Origin: Acanthococcus lagerstroemiae
Taxonomy: Eukaryota; Arthropoda; Insecta; Hemiptera; Eriococcidae
DNA: 64,000 nt
Direction: 5' to 3'
Assembly (NCBI GenBank): GCA_031841125.1
Contig: CM063114.1
Location: forward strand, 10,912,001-10,976,000
In this document: in pieces, positions 53,390-64,000 of the stretch
Numbering within the stretch: position 1 is the first letter of the stretch
How the letters are laid out: each line of letters begins with the position of its first letter
Translations under genes and position numbers: made by a program
Notes under the pieces: model-generated
Databases searched by the model: none
What the model was told of the DNA's origin: nothing
The model's input: the letters and a program-made list of their open reading frames with translations, nothing else

Positions 53390-54655
53390 CCTGTAATCGA
53401 ATGGTGAATTCAAGACTCTCAGTGCGTTATGATTGTGCAGCTTCGGACCATTAGCATTTCTACATATCAAGGGAACGGATAGGGAGGGGCCAAGTGGACG
53501 CCTGACCACGAGAATTTACAAGGAACCAGTGTAGATTTTGTATGTTGGAATACTAGCTTTGTATACGTTGGACGGGTACTGAAAGCCGTTTATGAATGGA
53601 ATTCAAATTATTTTTCTCTGATTTCACAGCTATGAATAGAAAAGTTCAAATTCAAGGTGTATGCTATAACTGACGCAAATTTTATAGTTCTTGTTTGTAA
53701 AACGAATTCGTGTTGTTCGTCCTTGCCGTGACATTCTTGATTTTCTCGAAGCACAAGTCATAAATTCAATTTGTAATTCTCTGTTTCTGAACTTGTGTCA
53801 GATGTACTTTGCCGCCTTATTTTCTTACCGCCCCCACCTACCGCAAAGTTGAGGTAACTGTTTTCTTCTGGGCCGCTAATTTTCCGCCCCAGAATTTTGC
53901 CGCTCTGAGCTACAGCTCAGTCTGTCCGTATGGTACGACCTGGAGATGATACCCTCATTTAGTACCACCTCTAGAACGATCTGGAATCTCTTTAAGTCAT
54001 CCGTCTGTTAGTGAGTGTGATCGAGTCTCAAATTAGTCTGAACAAGTCGTCCATCATATCGTGAAATAGTTCTTCAAGTTGATACCACAAATTCAGTCAA
54101 TAGGGATTTACGAGTGAAATTTCCAGCGGAAGGCCGAGTTCTTGGACTCGTCTAACCTGACTCTAGATATGGTCCAGCCTGTGAGATCTCAAATTATTGA
54201 GTTTGAGTAATTCGACTTCGAAAATACGCAATATTTCATAATGTCATTTGGAATTAGCAATCGCTTATTATTGTTTTCTCTCCCTTGTTATAATTTCGCC
54301 CAACATGATCGTAAATTTATTAGTATTTTCTTGGCATTGTACGGTCGTTCAGCCAGCCTTTCCGGATTCGCGCGCGATTAAAATAATTTTATTGGAAACG
54401 AATCAAATCAAAGCTGTAGGTTAGAGTTTATAATGTCCTCGTGTTTATCTGTGTACGAGCAATTTACATACTTGAGAAAATGACTACGTGTGATAATTAA
54501 GCGTAGGACTGAACGAACTAAATGAAAACACAAACGAGAATAGATTTCGGTGTCATAGGTACTTTAAATACTCGTTCGATAAAATTAAAATAAATAAATA
54601 AACACATCAGTGACGTAGCCAGTCTAGTGTTCGAAGGGGTCTGGTCTTGACCAAA
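53390..54655. other. Unassigned AT-rich stretch
   Basis: No exon or repeat was recognised until a MITE-like terminus, CAGTGACGTAGCCAG, at about 54608. Confidence 0.45.
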
Positions 54656-54669
54656 GGGGGAGGAGTGTT

Positions 54670-54891
54670 CTCTTTTTCTGATTTGCTCTCCACTCGAGTC
54701 CTGGAATCCGCCCTTTCGAGCATTACTTCAGAGACGTCAGGGAGGTTGTTAAGCCTGTCTTAGCCCTCTTCCCTTCTGGCCGAAAAACCGGCCTAGGTCG
54801 AAAATTCTGGCGGGTTGCTACGTGGACTCGAAGCCGGGACCTCCGGATTCTGAGACCAACGCGTTATCCACTCAGCCAACCAGACTTCTTG
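54670..54891 (-). mobile_element. tRNA-derived SINE, family A, with 14-bp TSD
   Basis: On the minus strand the head is GTCTGGTTGGCTGAGTGG, the B-box region is TCCCGGCTTCGAGTCC, and the family-A body follows. Perfect flanking repeats GGGGGAGGAGTGTT lie at 54656-54669 and 54892-54905. It is inserted into MITE-like sequence that begins with CAGTGACGTAGCCAG at 54608. Confidence 0.92.
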
Positions 54892-54978
54892 GGGGGAGGA
54901 GTGTTAAAAGGAGTGCTAAAATTGGAAAAACCATTACTTGATGAGGTCGCCAAGAGGGGATCCAGCTTGACACGCATG

Positions 54979-55244
54979 CAGTGGCGTAGCCAGGATTTTC
55001 CCAAGGAGAGAAAGGGGAGTAAGATTTTCAAGGGAGAAAAAGTCGAAAATTGAGGTACTTTTCAAAAATCGCCGATATTAGAGGACTGTTTTATAAAAAT
55101 GACGATGATAAAATCACTCCTCGAGCAACAATTTTTCAAAAAAACATGTTTTAAAGGCGAAAAATTGCTCATTTTTGTATATTTTACATTCAGTTTCAGG
55201 TGCCTTGGGGAGCATTCGCCCCCTTCCCCCCGGCTACGCCACGG
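54979..55244 (+). mobile_element. hAT-like MITE, copy 1, 8-bp TSD
   Basis: Ends are CAGTGGCGTAGCCAGG and, inverted, CCGTGGCGTAGCCGGG. Flanks CACGCATG (54971-54978) and CACGCGTG (55245-55252) match 7 of 8, the TSD size of hAT. The interior (AAAGTCGAAAATTGAGGTA, AAATCGCCGATATTAGAGGA) is shared with 57849-58117 in the opposite orientation. No transposase is present. Confidence 0.9.
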
Positions 55245-56551
55245 CACGCGTGCAGTTGTTCGTAAATTCACGAGAATCAATTTATAGTAAATTCTGCCTT
55301 ATATTTCCAGAATTTCGCTATCAAATAGTTTGCAAGCTCGCGAGCCGAACGAAAACTTTAATTAACTCAAAAATGCAGAAAATTCGTATTATTTCATCTT
55401 TTTTTTCTTTCTTTTTAATTGCATTTCGGACAGGTCTTTTTTTTTCCTAATATGTAAGACGACGGAAGATAAATACTAGTAATCCGGTGAAAATTCCGTT
55501 GTGAACCCAGAATTCCTTCAAGCACGTTTCCTTCTTTAAAAGTGGCATCATTAATTCTCCCCTCCCCTTCGGTTTTTGTACTTTTTATATCGGCCATGTC
55601 TGCTGAAAAGGCGAGAACCTTATTCGAGCATTTTGTAAAGTAAGTACGTTTTATAAAAAACCAAATGCCCGAAGAAGTAAAAAATAAGATAGAGCGAATT
55701 TTTTCCGAATTTCTTTGGCCGGTACGGATGTTTTGTTGCAGTTTTCTGTGCTACAGTAAAGTATTAAAAATTTCATCCGCAAAATATTGAAATTTTCTGT
55801 ACTATAGTTAATTTAAAACGAAAATTCATCTTAATGTGAACGCATATTTACCCTAGATGAATTATTTCTTCGGGGACGCCCTTGTGGATGAATTCCAATG
55901 AAATAAAATGAAATTCTTGCCAGGTTTCAGCTCGATATGTATCTGTCCCTCCTTATTTGACAATTTTGACGGATCAGTTTTTTCCTTCCTCCTAAAAATG
56001 TGTTGAGAATTCGACCCTCTTAATCTTTTCATTTCTGAGAAAGTTTATACCTTGTATCCTTCATTATGTGCTCTTCAAGCTTATTCTTTGCCTTCCTTTT
56101 CAGTTCTTTACTTCAACCATTCCCTCTAGCAGTAAACACTATATCCCTGGATGTCTTATATTCCAAATGTTATATTCTTCTAGCCGTTTCACTTCACTAA
56201 TTCCTGTTATATCTAGTTTTAATGTTTTCATCTCTTTCTTCAAGTTTATTTATTTCTACCTCATTCAGTGTCCTTATATTTTAGGTCCCTGAGAAAAATA
56301 CTGATCTAGTTTCCCTTTGCTTTCATCATAATTTATCTGTCAGAGTTCACCTTCCCCTCTGTGTCTTCAGTTCTTCTTTAAACACCCTCACCCCGCCAGT
56401 CTAGTACTCATAGAGAGGAGGACTATCCTCGTAATTCCGATAATTCCTTTGATTTCTACTTAAATGGCTATTAGTGATGCCACAATCTTGGTCGTCGTCG
56501 CCTGAGGGAAGAGGGAAGGTTAAATAAAATTGGCAATGGGAGTTGATTTAT

Positions 56552-56884
56552 CAGAGTGTCTACTGGTATTGAAAAGTCCTGAAATTTTGAAAGTAGATTC
56601 TAAAAGTTCTAATGAGTGCTGAAATTTGAAACAAAAATTGAAAAGTCCTTCATTTTTGTTGAAAATACTCAAAAATGAATTTTTTGCGTTTTATATGATT
56701 GCTCATTAAAAAGTGTAGCGCAGAATGTATATTCATAAAGAGGGGCGAGTGGGGGAGTAAAACGGAGGGAGGGGCAAAGGGGATGAAACAATTGGAAATA
56801 AAGTAAAATTTGCACACTCGGGGAAAGATGAAATATCCTGAAAAAGTACTTCATTTTTATTTTTCAATTTCTGTAGACACCCTG
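56552..56884. mobile_element. Terminal-inverted-repeat element, CAGRGTGTCTAC ends
   Basis: Ends CAGAGTGTCTAC (56552) and, inverted, CAGGGTGTCTAC (56884) match 11 of 12, and both are followed shortly by ATTGAAAA. The interior contains repeated GAAAAGTCCT. It belongs to the same end-group as the elements at 13.0 and 47.1 kb. Confidence 0.75.
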
Positions 56885-57848
56885 TATTATAGATTTTCGA
56901 GGTCGGCGAATTCGTTTTCTAGTATTGACTGGATCCAGCTGCTTTGGATGCCACCAAAAGGGGTCGTACAGAGGTTCTGTTGTGATGTTAATAGACACCA
57001 CCCGTATTGAATTTTAAGAACCGAGAAATTCGTTTCTGATACGACTTCGGTTCTAATTTCGAAATTCGAGCTTCGGGGGAGAACATGCTCAGAATTGATC
57101 AAATCAAAGCACAAGCCCATTGGACCCATGGAGTTAATCCAAATATGGTGGCTTCCCTTTCTACTGTTCCCTGTTTTAAAAAGTCTTATTATCAATGGTC
57201 TAAATTCCAGGGATACATGAAGCATATTTTGGGAGCTTCGAGAACAACACATCAAAGTATGAGGTCAGGCATTAATTATCAGGTGTCCGAGGTGTTCATT
57301 TACAGTTTTTTGACGACGGCATTCGGATGAACCACGAAGTCCCCGAGCTCGCTGTCAAAATAAAGTGAAGAGGGGAGCTCAAGGTCGGAAATTCTCTTGA
57401 AAAACTACTAATGTTGAAGTTTTATCGTAAGGTATCCCTCTAAGACCGGAAAACAAAAACCACGATTCAGAGACACGTTACATTTTTTTTTTTTTGTTGA
57501 TTTGTTTAGCCTTTTGTTTTCTGAACTGTGGCACGTACCAAAAGGAAAGGCAGAATCGAAATTATTGTTCTAGTTTTAAAACCCAAGACACTACTAAAAT
57601 AGAAGCAGTGTTAATATCCCAGTTTTCATACGGATCAAAATAATACTCAAATTTAATTGAATTGTCTTTGAAACCAGCAAAAGCATCCTCACTGCAATGT
57701 TACATTCTTTAAATTATGATCCCCCTCCCTGTCAAATACTTAGCTAAGAAAAATAAATAAAAGATAGTGAAGATAATTGAACTTAACAATTTTTTTGAAA
57801 CCCATTGTACATCCATATCGTATTTTGCAAGAACTCTTGGCCCTTCGC

Positions 57849-58117
57849 TAGTGGGGGAGGGGGGTCGGCGAATGCGCCCCAAGGCTCAATTGAATGTAAA
57901 ATATGCAAAAATGAGCAAATGAGCAATTTTTCGCTTTTAAAACACGTTTTTTCAAAAAATGTTTGCTCGAGCAGTAATTTTATCTTCATTTTTATAAAAT
58001 AGTCCTCTAATATCGGAGATTTTTAAAAAATACCTCAATTTTCGACTTTTTCTCCCTTGAAAATCTTACTTTGCTCCCCCGCCCCGCCCCCTCGGGAAAA
58101 TCCTGGCTACGCTACTG
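57849..58117 (-). mobile_element. hAT-like MITE, copy 2, 8-bp TSD
   Basis: This is the reverse-orientation copy of the element at 54979-55244, with terminus CAGTAGCGTAGCCAGGA at its right side. Flanks CCCTTCGC (57841-57848) and CCCTTCAC (58118-58125) match 7 of 8. The left terminus is eroded. Confidence 0.88.
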
Positions 58118-58904
58118 CCCTTCACCCCCTTCCTCTTCTTTTTTTGGGTGCTCCGATTTCCAACTCGTGATCAAAATAATGTCAAAAATGAAATTATCAG
58201 CCTTAAATCCCACGAGATATTCGCATTGCATTTTTCAATTTTTCAAAATTCTGTCTCTCTTTATTTTCGCTCGTAGGGTGGCATAGCTTGGGAAATAAAG
58301 GCAAAATAATATTTAAATAAAAATTAGCTGAAAACGAACTCAACAATCTTCGGGACCTAGTCATCGCCAAAACAACCAGAGCGGGCGTCTACAAGGTTAA
58401 GAAGTCAGGAAAAGTTAATATTTCTGAGAGTAAATCAGGAAAACGTCAGAAAATTTCGAAGAATTTACTGAAAGGTTAGGAAAAATTGGTAAATTACCAT
58501 CCAGTGGAAGATTCTGTAGGAAACCAATGTGATGTGAGAATTATGAGGATTACCTCAATTACATTTACTATTAAGTCCCATATCAATTCCTTTAATTTCG
58601 GCCCTAATGCGATGCCCAAAAGTGTAGTTTCCGGTGCTGGGGGTGCGGTGTCTCAGGGGCCACTTTGGCATGCGTGCATCGCCATACGTCCCACCACACC
58701 ATCGATTTCAGTCATTTGAAAGGAAATTTCCGCAAAGTTTGAGCAGCATCATCGCTTACAGTAGAAGAACTGGACAGAAAGCAAAGATGCGGGATGCAAA
58801 AATCTAGATCTCGCGACGTGCTTACTTTCGTCGAAGGGTAGTAGCTGGATTCACAAGTCATTCATTTGCTAAAAAGTAACTGCTAAAGACTTATTCGGAC
58901 TTGC
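58118..58904. other. Unassigned stretch with repeat R6 copy 3
   Basis: At 58640-58705 lies the short repeat also seen at 19190-19265 and, inverted, at 20112-20165 (GGGGCCACTTTGGCATGCGT). The rest shows no recognised feature. Confidence 0.5.
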
Positions 58905-59265
58905 GGCGACCTTCGCGAATGTACATTTTTGCTTACATCGTTTTACCTGGCTACTTCCTGAGTAGCACAATGCGAAAGTCTAACAAACGTCTTTTGTCTC
59001 CTGCATACCTGTACTTCCTGTCTTTTCTAAACCACGTTCTTCTTATTCTCACGATTCGTGCTCCTTTTGCTCTCTCGATCAGCTCAGGCAGGACATCCGG
59101 TTCGTTTACTTATAGTTCGGTTACAGCTGAGTCACACCGTTCAGATATAGTGCAGTTACAATTCAGCCCTAGAGTCATAGTTTATGTCCCGCACGCTTTT
59201 TCTAATCGCTATCGTTTTTTGATTTCGAATGTCCTCGCTGCGGTTCAGACTGAGAAGTTCTCTCG
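58905..59265. repeat. Dispersed repeat R5, copy 2
   Basis: It is homologous to 52370-52720 (ACGTCTTTTGTCTCCTGCAT, CTGTACTTCCTG, TTGATTTCGAATG). A TTAAGACTC-type short-period tract follows directly at 59290-59430. Confidence 0.75.
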
Positions 59266-59430
59266 TATAGCTTCCGAAAAACTCTGCAGACTCTTTTAGC
59301 CTTGATCAGAAACCTCCAAGACTTGATCATAGCGTTCTGAGTTCCCTCAAAACTACACCAGACTCGTTTAAGATCCTCGAAAACGTATCCCAGACTTTGT
59401 AAGACTCTTCTAGACTTTTTTAAAGTTTGC

Positions 59431-60449
59431 AAAAACACTGGAGAATTTCATTTACGATTTTCGAGACTCTTTTATACAGTGGCGTCCAAAGATTTCTTAT
59501 GAGGAGGGCGCAAGAAAAACTCATTTTTCAAATAAAATATCTAGTAAATTTCTAAAAATCTCGCAAACTGCGGCTCTGAAATCTCTCGAGAAACATTTCT
59601 GTTAATTTACTAATTACTTTTCATTATTCTTTATGAGGGGGGCGGGGGGGGTGGTTTAACTTATTTCAACAACCATGCTTTCACATTTGATTTCTCGAAA
59701 GATTTTAAAATATTCCAGCCGGCTCGTTTGAGATTCTGAAAGACATTGCTACTTGCGAATAATTTCTCATTTCAGTATTTCTTTCTGTAAGGGGCAATTG
59801 CCACCACTGCCTCCCTCGTGTTCGTAACACGTACCTACAATCTTTTTACAACGAAAAGTCTCCTTCATCTTACCCTTACATTCAAAGGTTAAAACCAATG
59901 TACTCGGTTTTGGAGGCGATAGCAGATCGCCACGGAAAAACGGAGTCGAAGGGTGCCGAAAGGATTGATCGCATTACTTTCCATTAATTATAACGGTTAC
60001 GTCAGGGTGGTTACCTCCGATTGATAGCTAATTGACCGGAACAGAACAAATTACTGCCATCAATTAGGGAAAAAAAGGGGGTAATTCAGCCTGTTGCGTT
60101 TACGTGTTTCGTCTCTCTCTCTCTCGTTCTCGATAATCTGTGTTTTCCAAGTAGCCCACTCCACAAAAAGGTCGTTCAGTGTTTCACATCTACTTTAGAA
60201 TTACCAAAAATCGGGGTTCAAATGAACTGTTATGAGGTAGCACTTCAACATGGGCCATATGGGGCGTAAAGTAGTTTTTCTGGCTCTTTCCTTACTCCAC
60301 TCGGAGTCGCCTTCTCACCATCATACTCTTCCATCGCTGAAGTTTTTGTTTTCCTCTCGTACCTTACCTCCCCCCTTTCGTGTGGTGCCTTAGCATAGTG
60401 AGAGGGCTTATCTCCAGTGTCAATAAGTCTCTAAGTTGAAAAATTGGGG
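59431..60449. other. Unassigned stretch with a possible MITE
   Basis: CAGTGGCGTCC at 59477 and, inverted, CAGTGGTGGC ending at 59819 could be the ends of a MITE, but the flanks do not match. A CT microsatellite lies near 60112-60125. No exon was recognised. Confidence 0.35.
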
Positions 60450-61570
60450 CACCAGCACAAGAAATGGGGTCCAAATTTTCATCAAATACGACACGGATTT
60501 TGAATAATGATTCAGAAGATCGCTGGATTTCCCAAACTATGCGGCCCTTGGGGGGAGAGCGGCGAGGGATAGAATTTCAAACAATCGGAATTAAGGGTCT
60601 AAAATTTTTGTAAAATACGATATGGATATCGAAGACCAGAATCCGAAGATCGTGGAGTTCGTTTTCAATGTTATTTTGACACGATTTTTCAAACTGTGCC
60701 ACTATTGGAGGAAAAGTGTGAAGAGACAGAATTCTGAAAATTGAGGAAATGTGGGACGCTGACGAGATTTTGTAGGATGGTGAACTTGTTTTTGATATTA
60801 TTTTGAAGTCAAGTTACAAATCGGAGCACCCAAAAGGAAGAGAGAGGTTCAGGGTCAATAGTTGACCTAAAATACGATAAGAGGGGCCAATATGTAGTAA
60901 GCGTAGAATACGATATGAGGATCAAAGTCTTCGAAGATTGCACAAGTTCTTTTTTTTTTCTAAATATAATTTTAAACTGTTCCGTCTTTGAAAGAGGAAC
61001 GGGAGAAGACAAGATTTTGAAAAATTAAAAAATGCAATTTGGGGGTCTTGTAAACTTTTTTGAAGGCTGATAAATTAATTTCTGATATTAAATTTATTAC
61101 TAAGTTGGGCACTGGAGCGCCAAATAGAGGAAGGAGGTTAAGAGTGAACAATTTTCGTGAAGAGGCTCCAAAGATTGCCTTCGTTGTTAATCTTATTTTG
61201 ACCCCATTTTGCAAACCTGCCAGTATTGAAAATTGAGTGAGTTGAGGATACAATTTTGAAAAATCGAAAAAGGCAATACAGCTGTCTCTTGTCAGATTCT
61301 GAAGTCTGACAAATTTATTTGTTTTCCTTTTACAAGGTGTTACGTTTTACTAAGCTCTTTTTTGTGAGGGGAGGATATGGGAACTTGCAGGAGAATGTGA
61401 GACTGTAAGTTTTTCGTTTTTCTTTTCTTTTCGTTCCCGGAATTATTTTTATCCAAAGATAGAAATTGGAGTGCCCAAAATACAATATGGATAAGTTTTA
61501 AATAATTTTAATGAGACTCAACTGGGTCTCCAGAAGTCCCTATAAGTTGTTTTGGTTTTTAATATATAGA
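60450..61570. repeat. Degenerate tandem array with TACGATATGGATAT motif
   Basis: Units show AAATTTTTGTAAAATACGA, then GATATCGAAGA, GTTTTTGATATTATTTTGA, AAACTGTGCC and a purine-rich tract (GAGGAAAAGTGTGAAGAG). Copies begin near 60470, 60600, 60750 and later, at roughly 130-160 bp. It resembles the array at 14.9-17.0 kb in layout but not clearly in sequence. Confidence 0.5.
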
Positions 61571-62714
61571 GAGAATACATATTGCCTTGCCCGGCTACCA
61601 TTGTGGCCGACCTCAGGCGCTCAATTGACGCTCAAGTTTTTCTCCTCGCGGGCAGTTCAGTTCAGATGTGGCTGTCAAATGGTCTGATGCTTGAGGTGCG
61701 CTCTGTTATTACGAATTCTCTGTATCAGTCATTTCAGTTCGGAAATGTACTATCAACTTGTGAATTTTAGCCCGCTTTATAGAAGACATCTCGTGCCACA
61801 TTTCGTACTGTCAAACAATACCGATATAATTCTCGATTCGCTGTCAGTCGAGCAGGTCCCTTCAGTTCTCGATTGACTTGCATGAGTGAAATTCAAATTA
61901 TTCCCTGGCTGGCGAATCAGCGAACACTCGAAATCCAACAATGTACACGCTGAACTGTGAAACGTAGCTCGAAATACTCGGGTGTGGAACGAGTGAAGGC
62001 AGCATTTTTACTATGCGTTGATCCGTACTGTCGAATTTGCCACCGACATTGCTTGCCAATTACAAAGATTACAATATTCCGTACAAATTGAGCGGAACGC
62101 GACGACAGCTACTCGGCGCTGGCAACTTGTTGTCAGTGATAATGCCGCATGCGACTGGGTCATTAGTCGTGTGCGGACAGACCCTGCGATTTCAAAACAC
62201 AAAAATGCAAATTGCATATTATAGTGTACAACCATTGCCAGCCTCTCGCACTCTTTCAAAATCACACCGCCGTTCGTAAATCTGCAACCAGCGGAAGGGG
62301 TGAAAGTAGCAGTGGCGTAAGTCGCATTAATTTGTTTTTCAGAAATTAACATGATGCAAAAGGTAGTATAAGAAAGTCCAAAACTAGATATGGTATTGTC
62401 TTAGGGTTCTCCTTACGTCTCAGTTTAGCTTGAAAGCTTGAATTGAACTGATTTTGCTTAAAACAGTTTACTGGTCATTACAAGTATACTGATTTTCACA
62501 GGGCGGCCACTCGGGCCCTTTTGCAACCTTTTAACCTTAAGTCACCTTAGGTCACCTTTCAAAATTTGGTCACTAAAGTCACATTTTATGTTAAGAATTA
62601 CCTTTTTTCTTTAAAATTCTTCCAAAGAATTCTAAAAATCAAAACAATTTGCAGCCAGCATGGGGAACATGTTCAAAAGAAAATAAATTAGAATCGAAAT
62701 AGTACTTAGTAACA
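61571..62714. other. Unassigned stretch, 61.6-62.7 kb
   Basis: GC content is more balanced than the surroundings at 61580-62300. Small open frames on both strands show no family signature, so no gene is called. At 62500-62580 the text CACAGGGCGGCCACTCGGGC followed by GTCACCTTAGGTCACC looks like a MITE end. Confidence 0.4.
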
Positions 62715-63090
62715 GTGTATTGCAGCCACCCAAAAGCCGAAAACTGAAAGGGCGTATTCAGTCAAATTATCCATCAAAGAACCAAAAGCCAGCTTTTTGT
62801 AATCCAGAGAAAATGTATGACAACAGCTAAAAGGCTGTATTAAGCCGTATATTTTCTCAGGGTCAAAAGCTTAAGCCAGAGGCCGAAGCTCAATTTTTCA
62901 GCTGCAATACACTGCTCTGTAACTTAGTAGCGCTCTCTATCAGAAACTGTCCTTCGTACTGATCAGCCAGCCGAAAATTTCAGCTTCAGCTTTTGATTAA
63001 AACTGAGGACCGTGAAAAATAAAGCTTCGGCTTTTGGCTTTCGGCTGTTCGAGAAAATTTGGATAGCTTCCGGCTGTTGCACTGAATGTG
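62715..63090. repeat. Foldback-like segment rich in AGCCGAAAGC
   Basis: CCAAAAGCCGAAAACTGAAA on the left and its inverse (CTTCGGCTTTTGGCTTTCGG) on the right bracket a centre with more short inverted pieces (AGCCAGAGGCCGAAGCT, TTCAGCTTCAGCTTTTG). The outer text TATTGCAGCC pairs with GGCTGTTGCA. Confidence 0.55.
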
Positions 63091-63364
63091 ATTAAAATTT
63101 AAGCAGTTTTCACATTACGAGTACAAACCCAAGTATAGTGCCATAGGCGCTGACTTGGCATTTGAGGGGGGGGGGCGAGGCGAAGCCATCGTAATGAAAA
63201 CTTTGGGGAAGGCGACGCCCCCGCCCCAATATTTTTAACCCAAAAACTGAAAAAGTACAACAAATTTTACCATCAATTTTCAAATTTAACAAAAAAGAAA
63301 AAAAGAGAAAACGAATAAGAATAAAATCGATAATACCGAAATATCAGACGCGTCTCAGTAAAGA

Positions 63365-63605
63365 GGCGAAACTTGATTTTCAGTTTGGGGGAAGGGGTGG
63401 AGAAGGAAAATTTGCCGACAGATATTTTTTAAAATTAAAACTTTGCCGAATTTTCAATCCAAATATTTTTTAATTGAAAAAAAAAAAGTAATTAAACAAA
63501 CAAACGTTCTTAGAAAATGAAAAATTTAAATGAACAGTTTCAAAATTTGCCAACTGACAAATTATTGGGTTGTTTCACCCCCCCCCCCCCATAGTTTCGT
63601 TCATG
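63365..63605. repeat. Dispersed repeat R3, block B copy 2
   Basis: Homologous to 36185-36462, here ending in a C run and CATAGTTTCG. It is followed within about 10 bp by block A. Confidence 0.75.
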
Positions 63606-63614
63606 CAAATGCAG

Positions 63615-64000
63615 ATTGGAACCTTATCCTCCAAGCACTCACATTTGCGCACATGAGCATGCCCTGGTCTGGGAAGGTAAGCTGAAGGGTGTTAGGAATA
63701 CTTGAGTGGAACACACAACTTCCTTGTGGTCGTTATTTCCTCGTGGTATTTTTTCTGAATTTTTTCTGATTCGTCTCTTATTATTGGTTCCAGTAAAATA
63801 AAATGAAAAACCTACATAGTTTCAGGTTGATCATATTAGGGGAATCCGTGCCACAAGCTCCCTTTCGTTCTTATGGGAAAAACACATGGAGTTTTGACTT
63901 CGGTTCCAGACTAAATTTCCCTCCTATATTCACCTGGACCAAAGCTCGTAAATTAAACAATAATATAACATTTCCTATCGGATTCAGCTTGTGACTCTGA
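63615..64000. repeat. Dispersed repeat R3, block A copy 2 (cut by window end)
   Basis: Homologous to 35500-35915 with small deletions, and runs off the end of the window at ATCGGATTCAGCTTGTGAC. The open frame near 63803 lies inside this non-coding repeat and is not a gene. Confidence 0.8.

Noticed and set aside
57085..57330. 81-residue plus-strand open frame with a protein-like composition
   Set aside because: No known family was recognised, no splice sites or second copy support it, and the opposite strand is open as well.
58901..59299. 132-residue plus-strand open frame
   Set aside because: It lies in repeat R5, whose other copy at 52.4 kb has stops in this frame.
61582..62352. Several overlapping open frames on both strands
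   Set aside because: Frames up to 113 residues occur by chance in this more GC-balanced stretch. None shows motifs, and no donor-acceptor chain joins them.

Overview
This window is a piece of an animal nuclear genome, most likely an insect. The one gene that can be read with confidence is an intron-rich arthropod-type troponin C on the minus strand. The rest is AT-rich non-coding DNA filled with old mobile-element remains and degenerate tandem repeats. Nothing prokaryotic was seen (no dense operons, Shine-Dalgarno series or CRISPR). I cannot name the species. The troponin C ends in the insect-like motif [11 protein letters not shown], and an insect with long repeat-rich introns is the best guess.

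Layout. 1-13.9 kb lies 3' of the troponin C gene. It holds a ~170-bp tandem array (1.2-1.6 kb), a broken Jockey-like LINE reverse transcriptase (2.0-2.7 kb), a ~950-bp foldback palindrome (5.8-6.8 kb), a long two-monomer satellite with two datable insertions (6.9-9.6 kb), a 1-kb compound SINE-like repeat (10.6-11.6 kb) and a 540-bp terminal-inverted-repeat element. 13.9-37.75 kb is the troponin C gene: six coding exons joining to a 158-residue protein, with introns of 447, 93, 4234, 11678 and 6916 bp. The introns carry further satellites, SINEs, foldbacks and a second copy of the 1-kb repeat.

37.75-64 kb lies 5' of the gene. It holds the presumed promoter, two decayed RTE-like LINE fragments (40.4-41.1 kb plus strand, 45.0-45.8 kb minus strand), several SINEs, hAT-like MITEs with 8-bp target duplications, a ~175-bp satellite split by a SINE (49.6-50.9 kb), and repeats that return at two places in the window.

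The troponin C would be the calcium sensor of the muscle thin filament. EF-hands II and IV keep the calcium-binding pattern, while I and III have lost it, as is usual in arthropods. The most unusual non-gene structures are the 950-bp foldback, the alternating A/B satellite, and SINEs that share one 3' body but carry different tRNA-like heads. No new multi-gene system was found. Coordinates of repeats are read by eye and carry an error of some bases to tens of bases, except where a duplication or splice site fixes them.
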